From the NCBI GenBank assembly GCA_018896025.1, contig JAHIND010000020.1, forward strand, positions 1-64,000: DNA of 64,000 nucleotides. The letters run 5' to 3'. A model generated the notes under the pieces. The model made no database searches. It saw only the letters and a list, made by a program, of their open reading frames with translations, and was not told the origin of the DNA. A program made the translations under genes and the position numbers. Origin of the DNA: Pseudomonadota bacterium. Lineage in GTDB: Bacteria > Desulfobacterota > Desulfarculia > Desulfarculales > Desulfarculaceae. Of the stretch, positions 55,895 to 64,000 are shown piece by piece. Positions within the stretch are counted from its first letter, which is position 1, and the number at the start of each line of letters is the position of its first letter.

Positions 55895-57151
55895 CTAGGT
55901 TAGGCAGGCCTTGGCGGGCCCCCGACCCCAGACATTGATGAGGTAGTCTTTGTGGTCCTCGAACTCCTGGGCCTGCTCCTCCACCAGCTCCTCGGCCTCG
56001 GCGGAGGTCATGTCCCAGCTCTGGCGCACGAAGCTGGCCACCCGGGCGTAGTACAGCGGGGTCACCAGGTCCAGCAGGCGCATGCGGTGCTGGTCCCAGG
56101 CGTGGTAGGTGGCGGCCAGTTCATAGAGTATCTGAACCCAGGCCGCGGTGGGAAGGTTGAAGTTGTTGGCGTCCATGGTGGAGGCGGCCTCGATGGCCTT
56201 GAAGCAGTCGCCGCAGAAGATCTCCTTCCACAGGGCGCTGAAATTCTTGTAGCCGCTCTGGAAGTTCTCGATCAGCGCCTCCAGGTTCACCTTGACCGGC
56301 TCGGGCTCGCCCCCCCCGCCGCCGCCGAAGGTCTCCACCGGCTCCGATCCCTCCACGGTCTTCCACACCCCCTCGTAGCGCTCCATGAGGTTGAACAGGG
56401 TCCAGATGACCTGGCGGAACATGGGGCCCAGGTGGGAGGCCGGGTCCTTGGCATCGTGCACCTTGAGGCCCAGGTTGGCCTGGCACACCTTGAAACCCTG
56501 GGTGATGGCGCTGGTGGTCATCCAGATGTCGATGCCGAAGCGGGCCACCTCGCTCTCCCACACGTCCTGCTCGGCGTAATACTTGGCCAGGTCGCGGCTG
56601 ATGGCGAAGTCGCCGCCGATGGGCTGGCGCACCCGCTTGCCGTACAGGGCCCGGGTGAGGTTATAGACGATGTTGTTGGTGATGGTGCCGTCGTACTTGT
56701 GGCGCAGATACACCGGCGAGACGTACTGATAGCCCTTGGTCATCACCGGGTCCAACAGGGCCTTGACCCAGTCGCCGGTGATGGAACGCAGGTCGCTGTC
56801 CACCATGGCGCAGGCGGTCACCTTGAGGCGCGCCGCCGCCTCGAACACCGCCCTGAGCGCGCTGCCCTTGCCGGGCAGGCCGCGGTAGATGCTGACGATC
56901 TTCTCCTGCCACGGCTTGATCTCGAACTCCTTGGCCACCTCGCGGGTGTCGTCGGTGGAGCCGCCGTCGGCCACCAAGATCACCGCCCGCTTGTCGCCGT
57001 AGTGATCGGCCAGCCCGTGGGTGACCATCTGCACCACATGGGCGATGGTGGTCTCGTTGTTGTAACAGGGGATGCCGATCAGGATGTCGGCCTCGGCTAT
57101 CTCCTCCAGCCGTTTGTTGGTGTAGCCTCGCAGTGCGGTGTAAAAGGGCAT
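55895..57151 (-). CDS. Family 2-like glycosyltransferase (GT-A fold)
   Basis: 418 aa from ATG at 57151 (GGGAG about 12 bp upstream); a frame extension to a TTG at 57208 is less plausible. Nucleotide-sugar site 'DILIGIPCYNNETTIAHVVQ', 'LVADGGSTDDTREVAKEFE' and DxD 'ACAMVDSDLRSITGDW' (D-S-D, metal and UDP contact). No membrane helix, so cytoplasmic. A Gly-rich stretch 'FGGGGGGEPEPV' near residue 280 separates the GT core from a C-terminal helical domain. Resembles glucosyl-3-phosphoglycerate/mannosylglycerate-type synthases in layout, which make compatible solutes; unproven. Lies 27 bp from corA, same strand. Confidence 0.82.
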   Translation of the reverse strand: MPFYTALRGYTNKRLEEIAEADILIGIPCYNNETTIAHVVQMVTHGLADHYGDKRAVILVADGGSTDDTREVAKEFEIKPWQEKIVSIYRGLPGKGSALRAVFEAAARLKVTACAMVDSDLRSITGDWVKALLDPVMTKGYQYVSPVYLRHKYDGTITNNIVYNLTRALYGKRVRQPIGGDFAISRDLAKYYAEQDVWESEVARFGIDIWMTTSAITQGFKVCQANLGLKVHDAKDPASHLGPMFRQVIWTLFNLMERYEGVWKTVEGSEPVETFGGGGGGEPEPVKVNLEALIENFQSGYKNFSALWKEIFCGDCFKAIEAASTMDANNFNLPTAAWVQILYELAATYHAWDQHRMRLLDLVTPLYYARVASFVRQSWDMTSAEAEELVEEQAQEFEDHKDYLINVWGRGPAKACLT

Positions 57152-57220
57152 AAAACTTATTTCTCCCGGTTTTTCTGAGATTTGCCGTTGTGTTAATGAT
57201 AACGGCAAAGCGGGCGTGAC

Positions 57221-58396
57221 TCAAGCCGGGTACAGGAGCGCCCCTCCCCGCCGCTTTTGCCAGGCGGCCAGATCGCCCTGCCAGCGGGCCTCCAACTCTT
57301 CAGCCGTTGCCCCGGCCACCAGCATGTCCACCGCCCCCGCGTCGCCCAAAAGCAGGTCCAGGGGGCGGCGTTCCAGCTCATACTCGTAGGGCGGCGGGCG
57401 CAGGCCCCACAGGCCGGGCTGGGCCCGGTTGATGGCCCCCAACAGGGCCAGGGTGGCCCGCACCGGGCGGTAGGCCGCCGGGTCGGTCACGTGTATCTGG
57501 AAGCCGCCGCAGACCTGCCCGGTGAACTTGTGGAAGGTGGGCTGGAAATTCAGCGGGCGCAGGATGGCCCCGGCCAGGGCTCCCGGCTCCAAAGCGGCCG
57601 CGACGGCCTCCGGTTTCAGGCCCGGCGCGCCGAATATCTCAAAGGGCCGAGTGGTGCCCCGGCCTTCGCTCAGGGTGGTTCCCTCCAGAAGCACCTGGCC
57701 GGGGTAGACCCGGGCCGTGTCCAGGGTGGGCATGTTGGGCGAGGGCATGACCCAGGGCAGGCCGGTGGTGCTGAAATCCCCGCCATCCCAGCCCGCGCAC
57801 TCGATCACCCGCAGGGCGACGTCCAGGTTGCGTTCCGCCTTGACCAGCCGGGCCAGCTCGCCCAGGGTCAGGCCGTGGCTCAGGGGGATGGCGTGGGCCC
57901 CCACGAAGCTCATCAGCTCCGGCGGCAGCACCGGGCCCTCGCTCAGGCGGCCGATGGGGTTGGGCCGGTCCAGCACCACCACCTCCACCCCGGCGGTGGC
58001 GCATTCTTCCAAACAAGCCACCAGGGTGGAGAAAAAAGTGTAGACCCGGCAACCTACGTCCACCAAATCCACCAGCAGGGCGTCCAGGCCGGAGAGCATC
58101 TCCGGGGTGGGGAGGCGGGTTTCGCCGTACAGGGAATAGATGGGCGCGCCCAGCTGGGGATGCACCCCGTGGTCCGACTCCACCATGTTGTCCTGTTTTT
58201 CGGCGAAAAATCCGTGCTGGGGGCCGAACAAGGCTTTGATACCCCTGGGTAATGCCTGATCCACCATGCGCCAGGCGGGGGTCAGGTCCGGGCCCACCGC
58301 CGCCGGATTGGCCAGCAGACCCAGGGCGGCGCCCCGCAGGTTGGCGGGGGGGGTATCATACAGGCGGCTCAGGCCGGTGACCACTTTTGAACTCAT
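57221..58396 (-). CDS. namZ: DUF1343 protein, exo-beta-N-acetylmuramidase NamZ family
   Basis: 391 aa, no signal peptide visible. Clear DUF1343 features: 'LGLLANPAAVGPDLTP', 'IKALFGPQHGFFAEKQDN', 'PIYSLYGETRLPTPEMLSGL' and 'LVDLVDVGCRVYTFFSTLVA', then 'EVVVLDRPNPIGRLSEGPVL'. Characterised members hydrolyse MurNAc from the non-reducing end of peptidoglycan fragments, so a cell-wall recycling or scavenging role is likely. Preceded by a terminator-ended structured RNA on the same strand (58441-58593). Confidence 0.88.
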   Translation of the reverse strand: MSSKVVTGLSRLYDTPPANLRGAALGLLANPAAVGPDLTPAWRMVDQALPRGIKALFGPQHGFFAEKQDNMVESDHGVHPQLGAPIYSLYGETRLPTPEMLSGLDALLVDLVDVGCRVYTFFSTLVACLEECATAGVEVVVLDRPNPIGRLSEGPVLPPELMSFVGAHAIPLSHGLTLGELARLVKAERNLDVALRVIECAGWDGGDFSTTGLPWVMPSPNMPTLDTARVYPGQVLLEGTTLSEGRGTTRPFEIFGAPGLKPEAVAAALEPGALAGAILRPLNFQPTFHKFTGQVCGGFQIHVTDPAAYRPVRATLALLGAINRAQPGLWGLRPPPYEYELERRPLDLLLGDAGAVDMLVAGATAEELEARWQGDLAAWQKRRGGALLYPA

Positions 58397-58435
58397 GGCT
58401 TGACCTCGCGGGAAAATAACAGAATATTAAGGCAG

Positions 58436-58476
58436 TATAAAAACGAGGACCCCAGGACACAAGCCCTGAGGTCCTC
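58436..58476 (-). terminator. Intrinsic terminator of the RNA upstream of namZ
   Basis: On the minus strand, stem GAGGACCTCAGGG / CCTGGGGTCCTC (with G-U and bulge positions) then GTTTTTAT. It ends 40-45 bp before the namZ start codon, so it terminates or attenuates the leader transcript. Confidence 0.8.
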
Positions 58477-58593
58477 TGGGAGGAGGGGAGGAAAGGTTTC
58501 CGCCTTCAATGCCGGGGGAGAGGGGGTGTTCTTACCGCGGCATCTTCGGCGGATTACATGCAGGGGTGTTACTAGATTGCACCTTCCCTCTAC
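58441..58593 (-). ncRNA. Probable structured RNA (small RNA or riboswitch-like leader) upstream of namZ
   Basis: About 150 nt with a promoter (58600-58628) at one end and a rho-independent terminator at the other, and no supportable reading frame. It can fold into a rod: outer stem GAGGGAAGGT / ACCTTTCCTC (58581-58590 with 58488-58497), then CCGCC/GGCGG (58548-58552 with 58500-58504), then ATGCCG/CGGCAT (58538-58543 with 58509-58514), with purine-rich GAAG opposite TGAA between the last two. A 6S-like regulator or a riboswitch with an attenuator in front of namZ would both fit; I do not recognise a known class (it lacks the GGAAGGAAGC of SRP RNA). Confidence 0.5.
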
Positions 58594-58599
58594 GACTTA

Positions 58600-58628
58600 A
58601 AGGTAATGCCGCCCTCTGTACCTGTCAA
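58600..58628 (-). promoter_or_regulatory. Sigma-70 promoter of the RNA upstream of namZ
   Basis: Minus strand: perfect -35 TTGACA (58628-58623), 17-bp spacer, -10 TACCTT (58605-58600), expected start near 58593. Lies 26 bp from the divergent asparaginase-family start codon. Confidence 0.6.
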
Positions 58629-58653
58629 CTTGTAGACGAAAAAAGGTGTAACC

Positions 58654-59757
58654 GTGCAGGAATCTTTCTCAATTTCACGGCACCATGGACATCATCACCA
58701 CGATCACACTCATGAGCATGCCCGAGGCGGCGGCCCCGGCCCCGGCGAGTACGCCCCGGCCCTGGTGGAGTTCCGCCGTAGCGGCCTTACCGAAAGCGTG
58801 CACCGAGGGGCCATCGCGGTCTGCACCCCGGACGGACGGCGCAGCAAGGGCCTGGGCCATCCGGCCATGCCCACCTTCATGCGCTCCGCCGCCAAGCCCT
58901 TGCAGGCCCTGCCCCTTATCACCAGCGGCGCGGCCAAGCGCTACGGCCTCAACCCCGCCGAACTGGCCGCCACCTGCGGCTCCTTGAACGGCGAGGGCTT
59001 TCAGATCGAGGCGGTGACCAGCATCCTGGCCAAGGCGGGCCTAAGCCCCGAGCTGTTGGACTGCGGCGCGGCCTGGCCCCTGCACCGCGCCACCTACAAG
59101 GCCATGCAGAAGGCGGGCGAGAAGCCCACCGCCCTGCACAACCCCTGCGCGGGCAAGCACGCGGCCATGCTGGTGCTCTGCGCCTTTTACGGCTGGCCCA
59201 CCGAGGATTATCTCTCCAACCGCCACCCGGTGCAGAAGCTGATCCTGGACACCGTGGCCCTGATGTCGGGCTACCCCAAGGAGCAGATCGGCATCGGGGT
59301 GGACGGCTGCGGGGCCCCGGTGTTCCGCGTGCCCCTGGTGGCCATGGCCGGGGCCTACGCCCGCCTGGCCGCGCCGGAGCAGGCGGGGCTGGAGCCAAAG
59401 CTGGTCGAGGCGGTCAAGGAACTCATGGCCGTGTGCCTGGAGCATCCGGAAATGATCGCGGGCACCGGGCGCATCTGCACCCGCATCATGCAGGCCGCGC
59501 CGGGAGTGGTCCTGGCCAAAGCCGGCTCCGAGGGTTCCTACGCCCTGGCCCTGCCCCAGCAAGGGCTGGGCGTGGCCCTGAACATCGAGGACGGCGGGCT
59601 CAGGGCCCTGGGCCCGGCGGTCACCGAGACCCTGCACGAGTTGGGCATCCTGGACCACGAGACCCTGGAGGGCCCCCTGGCCGACCTGCACCGCCCGCAG
59701 ATAAGCAACCACCGGGGAGATAAGGTCTGCACACTGAGCGCCGTGTTTGGGTTATAA
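58654..59757 (+). CDS. Asparaginase-family (L-asparaginase II, PF06089-type) protein with histidine-rich N-terminus
   Basis: 367 aa from a GTG at 58654, the only in-frame start before the domain. The first ~25 residues contain 'RHHGHHHHDHTHEHARG' and are not part of the family domain, which begins near 'PALVEFRRSGLTESVHRGAI'. Family features: 'FMRSAAKPLQALPLITSGAA', 'CGSLNGEGFQIEAVTSILAK' (the usual C-A-S-H-x-G-E here reads C-G-S-L-N-G-E), 'LHNPCAGKHAAML' and 'QIGIGVDGCGAPVFRVPL'. Would hydrolyse asparagine or a related amide; the substrate is uncertain. The His tract suggests metal binding. No signal peptide seen. Confidence 0.85.
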   Translation: MQESFSISRHHGHHHHDHTHEHARGGGPGPGEYAPALVEFRRSGLTESVHRGAIAVCTPDGRRSKGLGHPAMPTFMRSAAKPLQALPLITSGAAKRYGLNPAELAATCGSLNGEGFQIEAVTSILAKAGLSPELLDCGAAWPLHRATYKAMQKAGEKPTALHNPCAGKHAAMLVLCAFYGWPTEDYLSNRHPVQKLILDTVALMSGYPKEQIGIGVDGCGAPVFRVPLVAMAGAYARLAAPEQAGLEPKLVEAVKELMAVCLEHPEMIAGTGRICTRIMQAAPGVVLAKAGSEGSYALALPQQGLGVALNIEDGGLRALGPAVTETLHELGILDHETLEGPLADLHRPQISNHRGDKVCTLSAVFGL

Positions 59758-59788
59758 TTCCCCCGTCCCAGGCGAGGGAGGAAGATTG

Positions 59789-60385
59789 ATGCCTGAAATC
59801 AAGAGGCTGGCATATCGGCTGATTCACGGGGGGGTGTTGCTGGGCCTGATGCTGGGTGGCATTTTGGCCGCGGGCTGCGCCGAGGACCCCACGGATAAGC
59901 TCACTCCCCAACAGGCCATATTCAAAACCGAGATGCTCCGGCTGATTCAACAAGAGATCAAGGTGTTCATGCCCCTGCTGGACCAGCCCAACCCAGGCCC
60001 CAAAATCCAGGCCAACATCGACCGGCAGTTCACCGACGCCCTTCAGCAAGGCAAACCCCTGGATCACGACTTGGCCGTGCTGGACGCCTCAGCCACCATC
60101 CTGGCCTGGCGCAGCCCCGACCCCGACGACCTTGCCAAGACCTACCAAGGCTTCATTGGCCAGAACTACTCCAAGTTCACCAAGCTCAACCCGGTGTTCA
60201 AGGACGACAAGATCGCCAGCTTCGAGGTGTACACCCAGTACGGCCCCGGCCTGGGCCTCTGCGCCCCCATGCGCCAGGGCAACCAGCTCAAGGGCGTGCT
60301 CTGCCTGGGCTTTGACGAGGACTCGCTGAATAAGCTGCGCGGCATCACCAAGCAGCAGTTACTGGACATCAACTTCAATCAGTAG
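59789..60385 (+). CDS. Lipoprotein with PDC/Cache-like domain
   Basis: 198 aa from ATG at 59789, with GGGAGGAAG 5-6 bp upstream. Lipoprotein signal: basic start, hydrophobic 'GGVLLGLMLGGILA', lipobox LAAGC (Cys about 31). The mature part has a helix followed by strands 'HDLAVLDASATILAWRSP' and 'GLCAPMRQGNQLKGVLCLGF', a layout like single-Cache sensor folds. Likely anchored in the outer or inner membrane. Function unknown; follows the asparaginase-family gene by 31 bp and may be cotranscribed. Confidence 0.7.
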   Translation: MPEIKRLAYRLIHGGVLLGLMLGGILAAGCAEDPTDKLTPQQAIFKTEMLRLIQQEIKVFMPLLDQPNPGPKIQANIDRQFTDALQQGKPLDHDLAVLDASATILAWRSPDPDDLAKTYQGFIGQNYSKFTKLNPVFKDDKIASFEVYTQYGPGLGLCAPMRQGNQLKGVLCLGFDEDSLNKLRGITKQQLLDINFNQ

Positions 60386-60405
60386 CCCTCACCCGAAACC
60401 ACACC

Positions 60406-60440
60406 AAAAAGGGACGCCCATTTAGGGCGTCCCTTTCTTA
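60406..60440. terminator. Bidirectional intrinsic terminator
   Basis: Stem AAAGGGACGCCC / GGGCGTCCCTTT with loop ATTTA, A-run and T-run on the two sides. Lies between the converging lipoprotein and formate dehydrogenase genes. Confidence 0.9.
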
Positions 60441-60457
60441 TTTACGCTTGAAGCGGC

Positions 60458-63148
60458 TTACAGCGGTTCTATCTTCACCGCGCAGGCCTTGTACTCCGCC
60501 GTCTGGGAGACGGGGTCGTACACCGGGTTGGTGAGCCAGTTGGCGCAGCCCTCGCGGAAGTGGAAGGCCATCCACACCATGCCCGGCGGCACCTGTGGGG
60601 TGACCTTGGCGGTTACCTCCACCCGGCCACGCCGGGAGGACACGGCCACTTTCTGGCCCTGGCTGATGCCCAGGCGCGCCGCGTCGTCCAGCGAGATGTC
60701 CGCCGTCTCCTCGCTGAGCAGGTCGTTGAGGCCTCCACTGCGCCCGGTCTGGGTGCGGGTGTGGTAGTGGTACAAACGCCGCCCGGTGCTGAGCACCAAG
60801 GGGTATTCGTCGTCAGCCACTTCGGCGGGCGGGGTCCACTCCACGGCCTTGAAGTTGCCCAGGCCGCAGGTGAAGCAGCCGTCCTTGTGCAGGAAGGGGG
60901 TGCCCAGGTGGTTCAGGTCCGGCACCGGCCATTGCAAGCCGTCGTGCTCGATGCGCTCAAACTTGATGCCCGCCATCTGGGGGGCCAAGACCGAGATCTC
61001 GTTGTCCCATATCTCCTGGCCGGAGTTGGACTCCCAATCATGGCCCATGCGTGTGGCGATCTCTTTGAACACCCACCAGTTGGGTTTGGCCTGGCCGGGC
61101 GGGTTCACCGCCTTGCGCACCCGGTTCACCCGGCGCTCGCTGTTGGTGAAGGTGCCGTCGTCCTCGCTCCAGGCGGTGGCCGGGAAGATCACATCGGCAA
61201 AGCGGGTGGTCTCGGTGGGGAAGATGTCGTTGGCCACCACGAACTCGGCCGACTCCAGACAGTGCTCCACGTGGCGGATGTCCGGCTCGGTGTTGGCCAC
61301 GTTTTCGCCGAAGATGTACATGCCCTTGACCTTGCCGTCGATGAGGCCGTCGAACATGGCCGGCATCATCATCCCGAGCTTGTCGTCCAGCTCAGTGCCC
61401 CAGGCCTTTTCGAACTTGGCCTTCACCGCCGGGTCGGTGACCTTTTGGTAGCCGGGGTAGACGTTGGGCAAGGCCCCCATGTCGCAGGCGCCCTGCACGT
61501 TGTTCTGGCCCCTGAGGGGGTTGACCCCGCCGCACTCGAAGCCCACGTTGCCCAGCAGCATTTGTAGGTTGGCGCAGGAGAGCACGTTGTTCACCCCGCA
61601 GGTGTGCTCGGTGATGCCCAGTGTGTAGATGAGCATGGCCGGGCGGTTGGCGGCCAAGAGGCGGGCCACCTCCCTGATCTGCTCGGCGGGAACTCCGCTG
61701 ATCTCCTCGGCCCGCTCGGGCGGGTAGCTCTCCACCGCGGCCTTTAGCTCCTCGAAGCCCACGGTGCAGGTTTGCACGTATTCCTTGGCGTAGAGGTCTT
61801 CCTTGATAAGCACGTGCATCAAGGCGTTGAGCAATGCGATGTCGCTGCCCACCCTGAGGCGCATGTGGTTAACCGCGAAGTCGGCCAAAGCGGTGCGCCG
61901 GGGGTCCACCAAAACCAGCTTGGCCCCGTTGTTGACGGCGTTTTTAACGAAAGAAGCGGCCACGGGATGGGCCTCGGTCATGTTGGAGCCGATTACAAAG
62001 AACATCTTGGCTTTGTCGAAATCGGCGAAGCTGTTGGTCATGGCCCCGGAACCGAAAGAAGTCGCCAGACCGGCGACGGTGGGAGCGTGTCAGGTTCGTG
62101 CGCAGTGATCGATATTATTGGTACCGATCACCGCGCGGAAGAGTTTCTGCATTTGGTAGGAGTCTTCGTTGGTGCTGCGTGCGCAGCTGACGCCCGCAAT
62201 GGAGTCGGGGCCGTGCTTCTCCTTTATCTCCATGAAGCGATTGGCCACCAGGTCCAGGGCCTCGTCCCAGGAGGCCTCGCGGAACTCGCCGTTCTCTTTG
62301 ATCAGAGGCGTGGTGAGGCGCTCGGGGCTGTGGATGAAGTCGTAGCCGAAGCGGCCTTTCACGCACAGACGGCCCCGGTTGGGCTGGGCCTCCTCCACGG
62401 CGGTCACCTTGATGATGCGGTTGCCCTTTACGTGCAGCCACATCTGACAGCCCACCCCGCAGTAGGGGCAGGTGGTGCGGATTTTCTTGGTCTCCCAGGG
62501 GCGGCCCAGGCCTTTGGCCTTTTTCTCGGTCAGGGCCCCGGTGGGGCACACCTGCACGCACTGGCCGCAGAACACGCAGTCGCTCTGGTCGTAGGGCCGG
62601 TCGCCGGTGGTGATGATTTTGGCCTCCGCCCCCCGGTAGCCGAAGCCGATGGCCCGGTTCACCTGCACCTCGTTGCAGGCCTGCACGCAGCGCCCGCAGA
62701 GGATGCACTTGCTGAAGTCCCTGATGATAAGCGGGTTGCTGTCCTCGATGGGATAGTGCTTGGCGGTGCCCTCGAAGCGCCCAGCCGAAACCCCGTACTC
62801 GTAGGCGTACTCCTGGAGCTTGCATTCGCCGTTGGCCTCGCACAGCAGGCAGTTGTGCTCGCCGCTGCTGAGCAAGAGCTCGATGGCCAGCCGCCGGGCC
62901 CGGTGCACCTTTTCGGTGTCGGTGAACACCTCCATTCCCTGGGCGGCGGGCATGGCGCAGGAGGCCACCAGGGTGCGCGCCCCGGTTACCTCCACCAGGC
63001 ACATGCGGCAAGCGCCGGTGGGGGTGCAGTCCTTGAGATAGCATAAGGTGGGAACCTTCACCCCGTTGCGCCAGGCGACCTGTAAAATGGTGTCGCCGGG
63101 GGTGAATTCCACCTCATTGCCATTGAGCCTCAGCTTGGCGGTGGCCAT
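60458..63148 (-). CDS. fdhA: Selenocysteine-containing formate dehydrogenase, alpha subunit (in-frame TGA at 62090-62092)
   Basis: 896 residues when TGA (62092-62090) is read as selenocysteine, residue 353. The two halves are in the same frame with exactly 16 codons between the TGA and the next ATG, and join as 'NNIDHCART-U-HAPTVAG', matching E. coli FdhF 'CARV-U-HGPSVAG'. N-terminal NuoG-like part: [2Fe-2S] 'LCYLKDCTPTGACRMC', 'HNCLLCEANGEC', then two [4Fe-4S] motifs 'CILCGRCVQAC' and 'CVFCGQCVQVCPTGAL'. Catalytic domain: 'TTCPYCGVGCQMWLHVKGNR' cluster, molybdopterin sites and a C-terminal Mo/W-binding domain. Oxidises formate to CO2, electrons to a partner not encoded here. Strong RBS AGGAG. 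No accessory subunit is adjacent. Confidence 0.95.
62061..62077 (-). promoter_or_regulatory. SECIS hairpin for selenocysteine insertion
   Basis: In the minus-strand message, 12 nt after the UGA, GUCGCC-GGUCU-GGCGAC forms a perfect 6-bp stem with loop GGUCU. The E. coli fdhF element has the same apical AGGUCU loop at the same distance after UGA CAC. Recruits SelB with Sec-tRNA. Confidence 0.92.
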
Positions 63149-63321
63149 GGCGTACTCCTGAAGCAGTGAAAATTGGCAGGGTCCTTGGAAGTCCTAGTTA
63201 TTTTGTGTATTTCATTTTTATAGTAAAGTCAATGCCCATAACCGTACGCTTTGCGGTGGATATGGTCGTATTATCCTATATCGTCGCGTAGTTCGCCTAT
63301 ACACCTATTTGGAGTGGGTTT

Positions 63322-64000
63322 ATGGATATTCCCAATCAGCAATGGTACGTGGCCCTGGGCGGCCAACCGGCCGGCCCCTACGGGCAGGACAAGTTGCGCT
63401 CCCTGGCCGCCGATGGGCGCATCGGTCCGGACACCCTGGTCTACGGCCAGGGCTTCAACGAGTGGACGCCCATCAAGGCGGTGGGCGAGTTGGCCGGGGT
63501 GTTCAGCCCCCAGGCCGCGCCGCCGCCCCCTCCCCCGGCGCGGGCCCTGGCCGACGAGATCGACTACGTGATCGAAGGCACCGAGATGCAGTACGTGGAG
63601 ATCGAGCTGGACCCCGGCGAAAGCGCGGTGGCCGAAGCCGGAGCCATGCTCTACATGCACCAAGCCATCACCATGGAGACCATATTCGGCGACGGCCGCC
63701 GGGGCCAGAACGGCGGTGGCGGGCTGCTGGGCTCGCTGATGGGGGCGGGCAAGCGCCTCTTAACCGGCGAAAGCCTGTTCATGACCGTGTTCACTCATAG
63801 CGGCCCCACGGGTAAGGCGCGGGTGGCCTTTGCCGCCCCCTACCCCGGCAAGATCCTGCCCATGCACCTGGGCGAGTTGGGCGGCGAGTTGATATGCCAA
63901 AAGGACGCCTTCCTCTGCGCCGCCCGGGGGGTGGCTCTGGAGATCGCCTTCCAGAAAAAGATCGGGGTGGGACTGTTCGGCGGTGAGGGCTTCATCATGC
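63322..64000 (+). CDS. GYF_2 domain plus AIM24-family protein, partial
   Basis: The gene is cut at the right edge; 226 codons are visible. Residues 1-60 are a GYF_2-type domain ('QQWYVALGGQPAGPYGQDKL', 'LVYGQGFNEWTPI'), followed by a proline linker 'APPPPPPARA' and an AIM24/TIGR00266-like domain ('VIEGTEMQYVEIELDPGESA', 'AEAGAMLYM', 'TGESLFMTVFTHSG'). AIM24 proteins form beta-barrel-like folds of unsettled role (membrane association, stress). The combination of a protein-binding GYF module and this domain suggests a scaffold. RBS GGAG about 8 bp upstream of ATG 63322. Confidence 0.82.
   Translation, partial: MDIPNQQWYVALGGQPAGPYGQDKLRSLAADGRIGPDTLVYGQGFNEWTPIKAVGELAGVFSPQAAPPPPPPARALADEIDYVIEGTEMQYVEIELDPGESAVAEAGAMLYMHQAITMETIFGDGRRGQNGGGGLLGSLMGAGKRLLTGESLFMTVFTHSGPTGKARVAFAAPYPGKILPMHLGELGGELICQKDAFLCAARGVALEIAFQKKIGVGLFGGEGFIM

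Noticed and set aside
58441-58593. SRP (4.5S) RNA or cobalamin riboswitch upstream of namZ
   Set aside because: No GGAAGGAAGC tetraloop region and no B12-box sequence could be found; class left open.
62042-62092. Reading the formate dehydrogenase as a pseudogene broken by a stop codon
   Set aside because: The stop is TGA at the known selenocysteine position with a matching SECIS hairpin, and the frame is intact on both sides.

Overview
The window reads as chromosomal DNA of a high-GC, Gram-negative, strictly anaerobic bacterium, most likely Desulfobacterota (Desulfarculus-like sulfate reducer or relative). This is inference from gene content: Kdo/LPS genes (waaA, kdsD), B12-dependent mutase and class II ribonucleotide reductase, a selenocysteine formate dehydrogenase, system II cytochrome c maturation, and a large stock of acyl-CoA and branched-chain-type ABC transporter genes. 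No rRNA, tRNA, CRISPR array or prophage was seen.

Bases 1-8.3 kb (minus strand) hold a catabolic cluster: a partial LivH permease and its binding protein, an acyl-CoA synthetase, a methylmalonyl-CoA epimerase, a two-subunit B12-dependent acyl-CoA mutase, two SDR dehydrogenases and a GntR/FCD regulator with an operator inside its own promoter. Bases 8.65-21.0 kb hold a second acyl-CoA cluster: an unusual double TetR regulator, enoyl-CoA hydratase, iron-sulfur flavoprotein, acyl-CoA synthetase, a complete five-gene Liv-type transporter, a MaoC-type hydratase and an alpha/beta hydrolase, followed by an oppositely oriented acyl-CoA synthetase. Together they suggest uptake, CoA activation and beta-oxidation or carbon-skeleton rearrangement of unidentified organic acids. 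A hybrid histidine kinase (21.3-24.2 kb) and a TetR-controlled RND efflux operon (24.4-31.1 kb) follow, then an outer-membrane protein and a cluster of intergenic hairpins.

Bases 32.5-51.6 kb are mostly housekeeping: an encapsulated-ferritin-like protein with a lysine tail, YkgJ-type protein, polA, waaA, a conserved protein of unknown function, carA, a membrane protein, carB, purF, kdsD, resB/ccsA and a metallo-beta-lactamase-fold enzyme. A REP-associated transposase flanked by inverted REP palindromes sits between carA and carB.

Bases 51.7-64 kb hold nrdJ with a candidate NrdR box, an AT-rich orphan gene with a HEPN-like motif, corA, a glycosyltransferase, namZ, a probable structured RNA with its own promoter and terminator upstream of namZ, an asparaginase-family gene with a histidine-rich N-terminus, a lipoprotein, the formate dehydrogenase gene read through an in-frame TGA (selenocysteine, with a visible SECIS hairpin), and a partial GYF/AIM24-type protein.

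Best candidates for something new are the divergent mutase cluster, the RNA upstream of namZ, the double TetR regulator, the orphan HEPN-like gene, and the ferritin-like protein with a basic tail.
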